64,000 bases of DNA from Mycolicibacterium insubricum (GTDB taxonomy: Bacteria; Actinomycetota; Actinomycetes; Mycobacteriales; Mycobacteriaceae): NCBI RefSeq assembly GCF_010731615.1, contig NZ_AP022618.1:124001-188000 (forward strand), written 5' to 3'. Every line of letters starts with the position of its first letter. Within the stretch, counting starts at the first letter, position 1. This document shows, one piece after another, positions 47,597 through 56,653 of this stretch. Position numbers and translations under genes: made by a program. The notes below the pieces were generated by a model. That model saw only the letters and a program-made list of their open reading frames with translations, was not told the origin of the DNA and searched no databases.

Positions 47597-50419
47597 CTAC
47601 GCCTTCTTGGCGGTCTTCTTCGCCGGCGCCTTCTTGGCCGCCGTCTTGCGGGCCGGAACCTTCTTGGCCGCAGCCTTCTTGGCCGGTGCCTTCTTCTTCA
47701 CCGGCCCGCGGGCCCGGCGGTCGGCCAACAACTCCGAAGCCCGCTCGTCGGTGATGGCGGCCACCTCGTCGCCCTTGCGCAGGCTGGCGTTGGTCTCGCC
47801 GTCGGTCACGTACGGACCGAAACGGCCGTCTTTGATGACCATCGGCTTGCCCGACACCGGGTCGGTGCCCAGCTCTCGCAGCGGCGGGGTGGCCGCACCC
47901 TGGCGGCCCCGGCGTTTCGGCTCGGCGTAGATCTTCAGCGCCTCGTCGAGGGTGATGTCGAACATCTGCTCCTCGGTGGCCAGCGACCGGGAATCGGTGC
48001 CGCGCTTGAGATACGGCCCGTATCGGCCGTTCTGCGCGGTGATCTCCTCACCGCTGGCCGGGTCGACGCCGACCACCCGCGGCAACGACAGCAACCGCAG
48101 CGCGTCCTCCAGCGTCACCGTCTGCAGGTCCATGCTGCGCAGCAACGACCCGGTCCGCGGCTTGGGCCCGGTCGGCTTCTTGGACTTCTTGGCCCCGACC
48201 CCGTCCTCGGGATCCTCCGGCGGTGCGGGCAGCACCTCGGTGACATACGGGCCGTACCGGCCGTCGCGCGCGACGATCTCGTGCCCGCTCACCGGGTCCA
48301 CGCCCAGGCTGCGGCCCTCCTGCGGGGTGGCGAACAGCTCCTCGGCCAGTTCCGGGGTCAGCTCGTCGGGTGTCAGCGCGTCCTTGAGGTTGGCGCGCTG
48401 CGGGGTCGGCTCGCCGTCCTCGCCGAGCACCATCCGCTCCAGGTACGGGCCGTTGCGGCCGACCCGCACGTACACCGGGATGCCCTGGGCGTCGTCGAAC
48501 AGGAAGATCGAGTTGACCTCGCGGGCGTCGATGCCCTCCAGGTTCCCGCCGACCAGCTGCTTGAGGCCCCCGGCGCGGGAGATGGAGCCCTCCACGCCGT
48601 GCTCGCCACCGAAATAGAAGTTGTGCAGCCAGTTGGTACGCCGCTCGGTGCCCGAGGCGATGGCGTCGAGCTCGTCTTCCATCGCCGCGGTGAAGTCGTA
48701 GTCCACCAGCCGGCCGAAGTGCTGCTCCAGCAGCCCGATCACCGCGAACGCCACCCAGGACGGCACCAGCGCGCTGCCCTTCTTCACGACGTAGCCGCGG
48801 TCCTGAATGGTCTTGATGATCGACGAGTAGGTCGACGGGCGGCCGATCCCCAGATCCTCCAGCGCCTTGATCAGCGACGCCTCGGTGAACCGGGCCGGCG
48901 GGTTGGTCGAGTGCCCGTCGGGCGTCAGCGACGACGCGGCGACGGCCTGGCCCTGGTGCAGCTGCGGCAGCCGGCTCTCGGCGTCGTCGGCCTCGCCGCC
49001 GGCCAGCTCATCGACGGTCTCCACGTACGCCTTGAGGAACCCGGCGAAGGTGATGGTGCGGCCGCTGGCGGCGAACGTCACCGACCGGCCGTCGGCCGCC
49101 GAACCGGAGATCCGCAGGCTCAGCGTGGTGCCGCGGGCATCGGCCATCTGCGAGGCCACCGTGCGCTGCCAGATCAGCTCGTAGAGCCGGAACTCGTCGG
49201 AATCGAGCTCCCGGCGCACCGCATCCGGGGTGGCGAACACGTCACCGGCCGGCCGGATCGCCTCGTGGGCCTCCTGGGCGTTTTTGACCTTGCGGTTGTA
49301 CTGGCGCGGTGACGGGTTCACGTACTCGTCGCCGTAGAGCTGGCGCGCCTGATTGCGCGCCGCGTTGATCGCCGACTCCGACAGCGTCGTGGAATCGGTA
49401 CGCATATAGGTGATGTAGCCGTTTTCGTACAGCCGCTGCGCGATGCTCATCGTCCGCTCGGAGGAGAACCGCAGCTTGCGCCCGGCCTCCTGCTGCAGCG
49501 TGGAGGTCATGAACGGGGCATACGGCCGGCGGGTGTAGGGCTTGTCGTCGACCGAGGCCACCGACAGCGTCACGCCGGACAGCCCGTCGACCAGCGCCCG
49601 GGCGTCGGCCTCGGTCAGCACCGTCACCTCGGTGGGCTTGCGCACCGCGCCAAGGGAGTCGAAGTCGCGGCCGGTGGCCACCCGCAGCCCGTCGACGTTG
49701 ACCAGCCGCGCGGAGAACACCGGCGGGGTCGCCCCCGGATCGGACACGCTGGCGTCCAGCTCGGCGACGATGTCCCAGTAGCCGGCGCTGCGGAAGGCCA
49801 TCCGCTCGCGCTCACGGTTGACGATGATGCGCGTCGCCACCGACTGCACCCGGCCCGCCGACAGCTTCGGCGCGACCTTCTTCCACAGCACCGGCGACAC
49901 CTCGTAGCCGTACAGCCGATCGAGGATGCGGCGGGTCTCCTGGGCATCGACCAGATCGATGTCCAGCTCGCGGGGGTTCTCGGCGGCCGCCCGGATGGCC
50001 GGTTCGGTGATCTCGTGGAAGACCATCCGATGCACCGGGACCTTCGGCTTGAGGATCTCCAGCAGGTGCCAGGCGATGGCCTCACCCTCGCGGTCACCGT
50101 CGGTGGCCAGATAGAGCTCGTCGACGTCGCGCAGGAGGCCCTTGAGCTCGGCGACCGTGGTCTTCTTATCCGGGCTGATGACGTAGAGCGGCTCGAAGTC
50201 GGCGTCGACGTTCACCCCGAGGCGCGCCCACGGCTCCGATTTGTATTTGGCCGGCACGTCGGCGGCATTGCGCGGCAGGTCACGGATATGACCGCGGGAG
50301 GACTCGACGACGTAATCCGAGCCCAGATAACCGGCGATCTTGCGCGCCTTGGTCGGCGACTCCACAATGACCAGCCGCCGCACCCTACCGTTGCCGGTGC
50401 GGGTTTTTTCGCCTGCCAA
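47597..50419 (-). CDS. topA: DNA topoisomerase I
   Basis: Relaxes negative supercoils by type IA strand passage. The 940-residue protein has the Toprim motifs IVESPTKARKIAGYLG and LYLATDGDREGEAIAWHLLE, and the active-site Tyr in ENGYITYMRTDST near residue 340. Four C-terminal GRYGPYV-like repeats follow, then a Lys/Ala-rich tail typical of mycobacterial TopA. No zinc-finger Cys clusters are present, as expected for actinobacteria. Equivalent to Rv3646c; convergent with the cyclase gene. Confidence 0.97.
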   Translation of the reverse strand: MAGEKTRTGNGRVRRLVIVESPTKARKIAGYLGSDYVVESSRGHIRDLPRNAADVPAKYKSEPWARLGVNVDADFEPLYVISPDKKTTVAELKGLLRDVDELYLATDGDREGEAIAWHLLEILKPKVPVHRMVFHEITEPAIRAAAENPRELDIDLVDAQETRRILDRLYGYEVSPVLWKKVAPKLSAGRVQSVATRIIVNRERERMAFRSAGYWDIVAELDASVSDPGATPPVFSARLVNVDGLRVATGRDFDSLGAVRKPTEVTVLTEADARALVDGLSGVTLSVASVDDKPYTRRPYAPFMTSTLQQEAGRKLRFSSERTMSIAQRLYENGYITYMRTDSTTLSESAINAARNQARQLYGDEYVNPSPRQYNRKVKNAQEAHEAIRPAGDVFATPDAVRRELDSDEFRLYELIWQRTVASQMADARGTTLSLRISGSAADGRSVTFAASGRTITFAGFLKAYVETVDELAGGEADDAESRLPQLHQGQAVAASSLTPDGHSTNPPARFTEASLIKALEDLGIGRPSTYSSIIKTIQDRGYVVKKGSALVPSWVAFAVIGLLEQHFGRLVDYDFTAAMEDELDAIASGTERRTNWLHNFYFGGEHGVEGSISRAGGLKQLVGGNLEGIDAREVNSIFLFDDAQGIPVYVRVGRNGPYLERMVLGEDGEPTPQRANLKDALTPDELTPELAEELFATPQEGRSLGVDPVSGHEIVARDGRYGPYVTEVLPAPPEDPEDGVGAKKSKKPTGPKPRTGSLLRSMDLQTVTLEDALRLLSLPRVVGVDPASGEEITAQNGRYGPYLKRGTDSRSLATEEQMFDITLDEALKIYAEPKRRGRQGAATPPLRELGTDPVSGKPMVIKDGRFGPYVTDGETNASLRKGDEVAAITDERASELLADRRARGPVKKKAPAKKAAAKKVPARKTAAKKAPAKKTAKKA

Positions 50420-50546
50420 CTGCCCCTACGCTCCTCATTCGCGGCCCGTGAGAGGCCTTATATATTGGGCCGCCTGCACGGTCCCGATGCGGCCAATCTT
50501 GCATTCTGCACCGGGGGACGCAAACCGACCACCCGCGCACACCGTG

Positions 50547-51125
50547 TCACACGCGCGGCCAATGCGCGAACGCTTCGGTGTCACCGGGTGGTTCTCCGAC
50601 GTTTTCCACCAGCCTCGTCAGGCGCCGGCGACCGCTGATCCGCAGCGCCGGGTGACCGCCGCGGGTGCCGATCAGCGTCGGTGCGATACCCACTCGGATC
50701 AGCGCCGATGCCAGCGGGGAATGGGTGTCGGGGGCGTGCGGGTCCAGACCGAGCAGGAACCGGTCGGCGTCGGCGTCACCGGCGGCGAGCACCCAGATCC
50801 GCAGCTCACGCGACCCCGGCAACCAGGCCGAGGGCACCGTCTTGACCGCACCCCGGGTCCAGGCCGCCGCCATCGGGAGCAGGCGCTCGTCGACGCCGGT
50901 GCGCACCAGCGGGGTGTCCTCCTCGGTGTGGGTGATCTCGGCGATGAGCCCCGCCTCGGTGATCATCTCGGCGATCCCGACGGCGCGCCACAGCGCGTCG
51001 ACCACCACCGACAGCCGCGCGCCCGCGCCGCTGATGACGATCTGGCCGGCCGCCGCGAGCAGCCCGGACAGGTCGGTGACCGCAGGGGGCACCGACTCGG
51101 CCGAGAAGAACGACAGCTGTTCCAC
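50547..51125 (-). CDS. conserved protein of unknown function (Rv3647c-like)
   Basis: The 192-residue protein has no signal peptide or membrane segment. It contains a mixed alpha/beta body with AAGQIVISGAGARLSVVVDALWRAVGIAEMI and an ending with GTRGGHPALRISGRRRLTRLVENVG. Its position between topA and cspA matches Rv3647c, an actinobacterial conserved hypothetical. It shares no recognisable catalytic motif. It is downstream of the cspA terminator and so probably has its own promoter. Confidence 0.75.
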   Translation of the reverse strand: MEQLSFFSAESVPPAVTDLSGLLAAAGQIVISGAGARLSVVVDALWRAVGIAEMITEAGLIAEITHTEEDTPLVRTGVDERLLPMAAAWTRGAVKTVPSAWLPGSRELRIWVLAAGDADADRFLLGLDPHAPDTHSPLASALIRVGIAPTLIGTRGGHPALRISGRRRLTRLVENVGEPPGDTEAFAHWPRV

Positions 51126-51181
51126 GCCTCGACACTAGGTCAGCGGCGGGCCCATCGGGCGGCGGCGGGGCCGAGAATGCA

Positions 51182-51219
51182 AAATCCCCCCGTCTCCTAG
51201 GCGGAGAGCGGGGGGATTT
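51182..51219 (-). terminator. intrinsic terminator of cspA
   Basis: On the minus strand AAATCCCCCCG-CTCTCC pairs with GGAGA-CGGGGGGATTT around a five-base loop (16 pairs with one bulge), followed by TTTT. It starts 14 bases after the cspA stop. This is a textbook rho-independent terminator and the strongest in the window. Confidence 0.85.
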
Positions 51220-51232
51220 CGGCTACCTAAGT

Positions 51233-51436
51233 TCAGAGGGGGCGAACGCCGGTGGCCTGCGGGCCCTTGGGGCTCTGGCCGACCTCAAACTCGACGCGCT
51301 GGTTCTCTTCCAGGGTGCGGAAGCCCGACCCCTGGATCTCCGTGTAGTGGACGAAAACGTCGGCGGAGCCGTCCTCAGGCGCAATGAACCCGAAGCCCTT
51401 TTCGGCGTTGAACCACTTCACAGTTCCCTGTGGCAT
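51233..51436 (-). CDS. cspA: cold-shock protein
   Basis: The 67-residue OB-fold RNA chaperone has RNP1 ([11 protein letters not shown]) and RNP2 (VFVHYTEI), binding single-stranded nucleic acid. ATG 51436 gives the standard [14 protein letters not shown] start; the frame extends 15 codons upstream but those residues are not part of the fold. A long leader (51437-51650) separates it from the divergent helicase gene. Corresponds to Rv3648c. Confidence 0.95.
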   Translation of the reverse strand: MPQGTVKWFNAEKGFGFIAPEDGSADVFVHYTEIQGSGFRTLEENQRVEFEVGQSPKGPQATGVRPL

Positions 51437-51651
51437 TTTTCGATCATTCCTTACGTGTACTTCTCGGGTACGGCACACCACTTCGGAGCACCGTGGCCCG
51501 TTGTGACCGCCATCCTTCGCAGGAAAAACGATCGCAACGTCGATCCTGCGAAAGCTTTAACACCACACAGAAGCTGCGACCGTCCTTATCCAATCACGAT
51601 CTGACGCTTCGCGACACCCCACCTGTGTGAATCTGGTGAACAATTCCGGAT

Positions 51652-53988
51652 GTGACGGTGAACTTCGGCGACGAATTGCTCGCGACCCTGCGCCGCGGCG
51701 TTCCCGGCGCGGCCGTTCCCGCGCAGCTCGATGGCGAGGACCCGATCCGCCACATCGCCCAGCTGCCCGCCGCCACCGGGCGCACCGCGGCCTGGCCGTG
51801 GTGGGCCCCGCCGCAGGTGGTGGACGCCTTCACCGACCGCGGGATCGCCGTCCCCTGGTCGCATCAGGCCCGCGCCGCCGACCTCGCGCATGACGGCCGG
51901 CACGTAGTGATCTCCACCGGCACCGCGTCGGGCAAATCCCTGGCCTACCAACTGCCGATCATGAGCGCACTGGTCGCCGACCCCACCGCCCGCGCGCTGT
52001 ACCTGGCACCGACCAAGGCACTGGGCCACGATCAGCTGGCCACCGCGCACCGGCTGTGCGCGGCGGTGCCAGACCTGGCCGACGCCGCACCGAGCGCCTA
52101 CGACGGCGACTGCTCCGACGAGCTCCGCCGGTTCGCCCGTGAGCGGTCCCGCTGGGTGTTCACCAACCCGGACATGATCCACCTGGGCATGCTGCGCAAC
52201 CACCCGCGCTGGTCGGTGTTCCTGCGCGGGCTGCGCTATCTCGTCGTCGACGAATGTCACTACTACCGCGGCGTTTTCGGGTCGAACGTGGCGATGGTGC
52301 TGCGCCGGCTGCTGCGGCTGGCCGCCCGCTACGGCGCCACCCCGACCGTCGTGTTCGCCAGCGCCACCACCGCCGAACCTGGCCGCAGCGCCGCCGAGCT
52401 GATCGGCGAGCACGTCGAGGAGGTCGGTGACGACGGCTCCCCGCACGGTGCGCGCACCGTCGCACTGTGGGAGCCGCCGCTGCGCACCGACATCACCGGG
52501 GAGAACGGGGCGCCGCTGCGACGCCCGGCCGGCACTGAGGCCGCGGCGATGATGGCCGAACTGGTCGCCGAGGGTGCGCGCACCCTGACCTTCGTCCGGT
52601 CGCGGCGGGGCGCCGAGCTCACCGCGCTGGCCACCCGGACCCGGTTGGCCGACATCGCGCCGGAGCTGGTGCCCACGGTGGCCTCCTACCGGGCCGGCTA
52701 CCTGGCCGAGGACCGCCGAGAGCTGGAACGCGGGCTGGCCGACGGGACCCTGCGCGGCCTGGCCACCACCAACGCCCTGGAACTCGGCGTCGACATCTCC
52801 GGGCTGGACGCGGTGCTGCTGGCCGGCTTTCCCGGCACCGTCACATCGTTCTGGCAGCAGGCCGGCCGCAGCGGGCGGCGCGGCCAGAGTTCGCTGATCG
52901 TGCTGGTCGCCCGCGACGACCCGCTGGACACCTACCTGGTGCACCATCCCGCCGCACTGCTGGACAAGCCGATCGAGCGGGTGGTGATCGACCCGGCCAA
53001 CCCGTACGTACTCGGCCCGCAGCTGTTGTGCGCGGCGACCGAGCTGCCGGTGACCGAGGCGGAGGTGCGCGGGTGGGCGGCCGACGCCGTCGTCGACGAA
53101 CTGGTCGACGACGGGTTGCTGCGGCACCGCTCGGGGCGCTACTTCCCCACCCCGGGTCCCGACCCGCATCCGGGGGTGGACATCCGCGGGTCGGCCGGCG
53201 GGCAGATCGCCATCCTGGAGACCGGAACCGGGCGGCTGCTCGGCAGCGTCAGCGCCGACCGCGCCCCGGCGACGGTGCACCCGGGTGCGGTCTATTTGCA
53301 CCAGGGCGAGATCTATCTGGTCGACGACCTGGATTTCGCGGACGGCATCGCATTCGTACACGCCGAGGACCCCGGCTACAACACCTCGGCCCGCGAAGTC
53401 ACCGACATCGAGGTCACCGGGTTCGGGGAGCGCCGCGAGTTCGACGGCGTGTGCCTGGGCCTGGTGCCGGTGACGGTGTCGCACCGGGTGACCGGCTACC
53501 TGCGGCGCACCCCGGCCGGTGAGGTGCTCGACTTCGTCGAACTGGACATGCCGATCCAGACGCTGCCGACGTTCGCCGTCGTCTACACGATCGACCCCGA
53601 GCTGCTCGCCGGCGCCGGTCTGGACGCGCTGCGGACCCCGGGGTCGCTGCACGCCGCCGAGCACGCCGCGATCGGGTTGCTGCCGCTGCTGGCCAGCTGC
53701 GACCGCGGAGACATCGGCGGGTTGTCGACGGCGATCGGCCCGATGGACGGGTTGCCGACGGTGTTCGTCTACGACGGCTACCCGGGTGGTGCGGGGTTCG
53801 CCGAACGCGGCTACCAGCGGGCCGCCGACTGGCTGCGCGCCACCGCGGAGGCCATCGAGGCGTGCGGCTGTCCGGCCGGGTGCCCGTCGTGCGTGCAGTC
53901 GCCCAAATGCGGCAACGGCAACGACCCGCTGGACAAGGCGGGGGCGGTCGCGGTGCTGCGCCTGGTACTGGGCCGGATTTCAGTGTGA
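51652..53988 (+). CDS. DEAD/DEAH-box helicase with C-terminal zinc-binding (MrfA/DUF1998-like) domain
   Basis: The 778-residue SF2 helicase has Walker A STGTASGKSLAYQLP, motif II VVDECHYYRG, motif III FASATTAEP, and C-terminal RecA motifs TNALELGVDISGLDAVL and QQAGRSGRRG. The C-terminal domain ends with a four-Cys zinc site, CGCPAGCPSCVQSPKCGNG. This is the MrfA-type DNA repair helicase family. It corresponds to Rv3649. GTG 51652 is the start. It is not followed by a PE gene, as it is in M. tuberculosis. Confidence 0.9.
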   Translation: MTVNFGDELLATLRRGVPGAAVPAQLDGEDPIRHIAQLPAATGRTAAWPWWAPPQVVDAFTDRGIAVPWSHQARAADLAHDGRHVVISTGTASGKSLAYQLPIMSALVADPTARALYLAPTKALGHDQLATAHRLCAAVPDLADAAPSAYDGDCSDELRRFARERSRWVFTNPDMIHLGMLRNHPRWSVFLRGLRYLVVDECHYYRGVFGSNVAMVLRRLLRLAARYGATPTVVFASATTAEPGRSAAELIGEHVEEVGDDGSPHGARTVALWEPPLRTDITGENGAPLRRPAGTEAAAMMAELVAEGARTLTFVRSRRGAELTALATRTRLADIAPELVPTVASYRAGYLAEDRRELERGLADGTLRGLATTNALELGVDISGLDAVLLAGFPGTVTSFWQQAGRSGRRGQSSLIVLVARDDPLDTYLVHHPAALLDKPIERVVIDPANPYVLGPQLLCAATELPVTEAEVRGWAADAVVDELVDDGLLRHRSGRYFPTPGPDPHPGVDIRGSAGGQIAILETGTGRLLGSVSADRAPATVHPGAVYLHQGEIYLVDDLDFADGIAFVHAEDPGYNTSAREVTDIEVTGFGERREFDGVCLGLVPVTVSHRVTGYLRRTPAGEVLDFVELDMPIQTLPTFAVVYTIDPELLAGAGLDALRTPGSLHAAEHAAIGLLPLLASCDRGDIGGLSTAIGPMDGLPTVFVYDGYPGGAGFAERGYQRAADWLRATAEAIEACGCPAGCPSCVQSPKCGNGNDPLDKAGAVAVLRLVLGRISV

Positions 53989-54135
53989 TGTCGGTCGCTC
54001 GCGAGCCCCGCGGTGAGCGACGACACCCCGCGGCTGCGGCGGTCACCCGCCCACCTGCGGCGCACCGGCCGGGCGGGCCCGTCGGGCGCGCAGTTGTGAG
54101 CGGGATTCCGCCCGGCACAGCTAAACTCGAAAACC

Positions 54136-55149
54136 ATGCAACACAATTGGTTGCTGTTGGAGACCCTGGGCAGTGAGCCGCTGGTCGTCGCCGATGGCCA
54201 GGTTCCCACCGAACCGACTCCGGTCAGCACCTACCTGCGGCGCAGCCCGCACCTCTCGGCGCTGCAGACGGCGATCGCCGAGACGGTCACCACCGGCAGC
54301 CCGCTGGCCAGCATCACCCCCAAGCAGAAGGCGGTGATCCGCACCGAGCCGACGGCGATGGGCGACGGCCGGGTGCACGGCGTGCAGCTGTGGGTGGGCG
54401 CTCTCGACGAGGATCCGCCCGAGCGACCCATCCCGGGGCCGCTGCTGTGGAACCTGACCACCGGCGTGGCGATCGACAGCCCGGCGGCGCTGGCAAACCG
54501 GGGCGAGGATCCCGACGCCGCGCCCGTGCACGCCCGCGCATTCGCCGACGACCTGCCGATCGGCAGCCCGCGCGCCGGCGAGACCCGGCTGCTGGCGCTG
54601 ATCCTGACCCGCACGCCTGGCGAAACGCTGTGTGAAAACTGGCATCTCGTCGACCGCTACGGCGCGTCCATCGCGGTGGCGTTCGTCGCGCGGGTGGTCG
54701 AGGAGGAGGCCGAGGACGGGTCCATGCAGCTGATCGGGCGCGGCATGAACTGGCGCAGCGATCCCGACACGGTGACCGACGAGCCGGAGACCCTCGCCGA
54801 GCGCATCCTGGAAGGCCTGGCGATGCCGGGCCAGCACCGCGCGCTGATCGACCTGCACACCGGGACGTTGCTCAAATGGCTCGACCCGCCGTTCCCGGGT
54901 TACGACTGGCGCACCCACACCGTGCATCCCGACGACCAGGAGGCGCTGTATGCCCTGGCCGACGAGTTCGGGCCGCGCGGCACGTCGCGGGTGCTGCGCA
55001 TGGCCACCTACGACGGCGGCTGGCTTCCGGTGCACATCACGCTGAATCGCATCGAGATCGAACCCGGGATCTTCGCCGGGCTGCTCACCCTGCGTGACGC
55101 GACCCCGTGCGACGAGGCGGACCCGCCCGAGCCGACGCCCGAGCCGTAG
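54136..55149 (+). CDS. PAS/GAF-type sensor protein (Rv3651-like)
   Basis: The 337-residue protein has an N-terminal segment with LVVADGQVP, a central domain and a C-terminal PAS-like domain with PPFPGYDWRTHTVHPDDQEALYALAD and a final beta sheet, VHITLNRIEIEPGIFAGLLTLRDA. No transmembrane segment is present. It matches Rv3651 by position and pattern; that protein was described as a multidomain GAF/PAS sensor. Its 3' end overlaps the convergent TadG-like gene by 65 bases. Confidence 0.75.
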   Translation: MQHNWLLLETLGSEPLVVADGQVPTEPTPVSTYLRRSPHLSALQTAIAETVTTGSPLASITPKQKAVIRTEPTAMGDGRVHGVQLWVGALDEDPPERPIPGPLLWNLTTGVAIDSPAALANRGEDPDAAPVHARAFADDLPIGSPRAGETRLLALILTRTPGETLCENWHLVDRYGASIAVAFVARVVEEEAEDGSMQLIGRGMNWRSDPDTVTDEPETLAERILEGLAMPGQHRALIDLHTGTLLKWLDPPFPGYDWRTHTVHPDDQEALYALADEFGPRGTSRVLRMATYDGGWLPVHITLNRIEIEPGIFAGLLTLRDATPCDEADPPEPTPEP

Positions 55150-55435
55150 TCAGGTTTCCCACCGCCAATCCCACCGGTGTCTGCACGCCCAGCACGACGT
55201 CGAGGTTCTCGACGCGGCAGTCGGTGACGCTGGCCCCGTTGGCGGCGACGGCGGCTACGGCGCGTTGGCAGGCGATCACCGGGCCAGCGGGTAGTGCCTC
55301 GGCCCCGGCGAGCGCGCCCAGGTCGGCCGCGGTCTGCGCCCGGTGCCGCGCCGCGACGGCCGAGCCCAGCGTCGTGATCAGGACCGCGACGCACAGCAGC
55401 GCGACGATCATCACCGCGGCCAGTACGGTCGCCAC
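55085..55435 (-). CDS. TadE/TadG-like pilus assembly protein (Rv3654c-like)
   Basis: From GTG 55435 the protein has 116 residues: a hydrophobic N-terminal helix (VATVLAAVMIVALLCVAVL), then AARHRAQTAADLGALAGAEAL, the hallmark of TadE/G-like proteins, and a C-terminal DVVLGVQTPVG strand. The N-terminal part is short of a typical prepilin leader, and the frame remains open upstream without a good start, so the true start may be a non-standard codon. It is the last gene of the tad operon and overlaps the convergent Rv3651-like gene by 65 bases. Confidence 0.7.
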   Translation of the reverse strand: MATVLAAVMIVALLCVAVLITTLGSAVAARHRAQTAADLGALAGAEALPAGPVIACQRAVAAVAANGASVTDCRVENLDVVLGVQTPVGLAVGNLTTARASARAGPPRRTGSRHAG

Positions 55436-55472
55436 GCCGGCTTGGCCTGTGCGGTCCCGGTCGGGCTCGTTG

Positions 55473-55784
55473 TCACGGTTCGGCGACGGCGACCGCGTTG
55501 CCGGTGACCGTGATCCCGGGCAGCAGCGGCGCCGGGACCGCCACCTGTACCCGGATGAGATCACCTGGGGCCCTGACGATCTGGATCCGGGCACCGGGCG
55601 GCGCGATGCCCCGGGCGACGTCGAGGGCGGAGGCGTCCCGGGCAGCGGGTTCGCCGCGGGCGACCAGGCGGGCGGCCTCGCGGGCGGCGTCGACGCAACG
55701 CACCTGCGCGGACAGCGCCGAGAACCCGGCCAGCAGCAGCACGGCCACCACCGTGAGGGTGGCGATGGCCAGCGCGGCTTCCAC
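55473..55784 (-). CDS. TadE family pilus assembly protein (Rv3655c-like)
   Basis: From GTG 55784 the protein has 103 residues and starts MEAALAIATLTVVAVLLLAG, the conserved TadE hydrophobic segment; AREAARLVARGEPAARDA and a beta-rich end follow. The preceding codons (RDTGSSTVEAAL) look like a genuine prepilin-type leader. An in-frame CTG at 55820 would overlap the DUF4244 stop (CTGA), so initiation there at a non-standard codon is plausible and would add 12 residues. It belongs to the minus-strand tad operon. Confidence 0.75.
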   Translation of the reverse strand: MEAALAIATLTVVAVLLLAGFSALSAQVRCVDAAREAARLVARGEPAARDASALDVARGIAPPGARIQIVRAPGDLIRVQVAVPAPLLPGITVTGNAVAVAEP

Positions 55785-55816
55785 CGTGCTGCTGCCGGTG
55801 TCACGGGTGGCATCGG

Positions 55817-56008
55817 TCAGTTCCGGGTACTCAGTGCCCGGCCGATGATGTTGGTGAGCGCGCCGACGACCGAATCCCCGGTCACCACCGTGTAGAGGAT
55901 CGCCCCGAACGCCGCCGCGGCGACCGTGCCGATCGCGTACTCCACGGTGGACATCCCGTCGTCGTCGACTGCGAGTGACCGGATCCATTGGGATAAACGG
56001 GTTTTCAC
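55817..56008 (-). CDS. flp: Flp-type pilin, DUF4244 (Rv3656c-like)
   Basis: The 63-residue protein has a charged leader ending in G-M and then STVEYAIGTVAAAAFGAILYTVV. This is the Flp prepilin site: cleavage after the Gly before Met, with the conserved Glu five residues into the mature helix. The mature peptide would be about 45 residues. It is the probable structural subunit of the tad pilus in this operon. Confidence 0.87.
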   Translation of the reverse strand: MKTRLSQWIRSLAVDDDGMSTVEYAIGTVAAAAFGAILYTVVTGDSVVGALTNIIGRALSTRN

Positions 56009-56083
56009 GATGGTTTCCTTTCGTAGAATTCGTACTCCGATTACCGGCCGGGTCCGCGCCGGCCGGCGCGCCGTGTCCGCCGG

Positions 56084-56653
56084 TCACCACATCTCCGATC
56101 CGAGGATCCGGCCGGCCAGCCCGGCGAGCACCGGGACGATGCCGAAGCAGACGAAGGCCGGCAGGAAGCACAGCCCCAACGGCCCGGCGATCAGCACCCC
56201 GGCCCGCTGTGCGGCGGCCGCCGCGTCGTGGCGCGCGGCGTCACGGACCCGGTCGGCGAGTTCGCAGACCGATTGCGCCAGTGCGGTTCCCGAGCTGGCC
56301 GACCGGCGCGCCAGCCGCAGCAGTGCCGCGGTGTGCGCGTCGGGATCGGTTCCGCGCGGGAGCGCCCAGGCGGTATCGGGATCGGATCCAAGCGCCAACA
56401 GGTCGGCGGCGTGGACCAGTACCCGCGCCAGCGCGGGCGGGGCCGTGCTCGCCGCGGCATGCGCGGCGGCCGGCACCGACAGACCGGCGGTAAGGCAGAC
56501 CGCGAAAAGTTCCAGGGTTGCCGCCGTCGCCAGCGGGTCGGGCTTTTTCGGCCGCGCGGGGCGACCGAGTCCTTTCGCGCGCCGGGAGCGGGTTCGGCCC
56601 GGTGTTGCGGTCAGCAGCAGCGCGGCCGCCAATGCCCAGGCCGACAGCATCAT
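56084..56653 (-). CDS. TadC-like type II secretion F membrane protein (Rv3657c-like)
   Basis: The 189-residue protein has a hydrophobic start, a Lys/Arg/Pro-rich stretch near residues 20-35, then LFAVCLTAGLSVPAAAHAAA and a C-terminal hydrophobic pair, GVLIAGPLGLCFLPAFVCFGIVPVLAG. This is the T2SF fold of TadC, the inner-membrane platform. ATG 56653 shares bases with the TadB stop (ATGA), so the two are coupled. Confidence 0.82.
   Translation of the reverse strand: MMLSAWALAAALLLTATPGRTRSRRAKGLGRPARPKKPDPLATAATLELFAVCLTAGLSVPAAAHAAASTAPPALARVLVHAADLLALGSDPDTAWALPRGTDPDAHTAALLRLARRSASSGTALAQSVCELADRVRDAARHDAAAAAQRAGVLIAGPLGLCFLPAFVCFGIVPVLAGLAGRILGSEMW

Noticed and set aside
51586..53664. 692-codon minus-strand frame opposite the helicase gene
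   Set aside because: Antisense shadow of a helicase with all its motifs on the + strand; the frame exists because of third-position GC bias.
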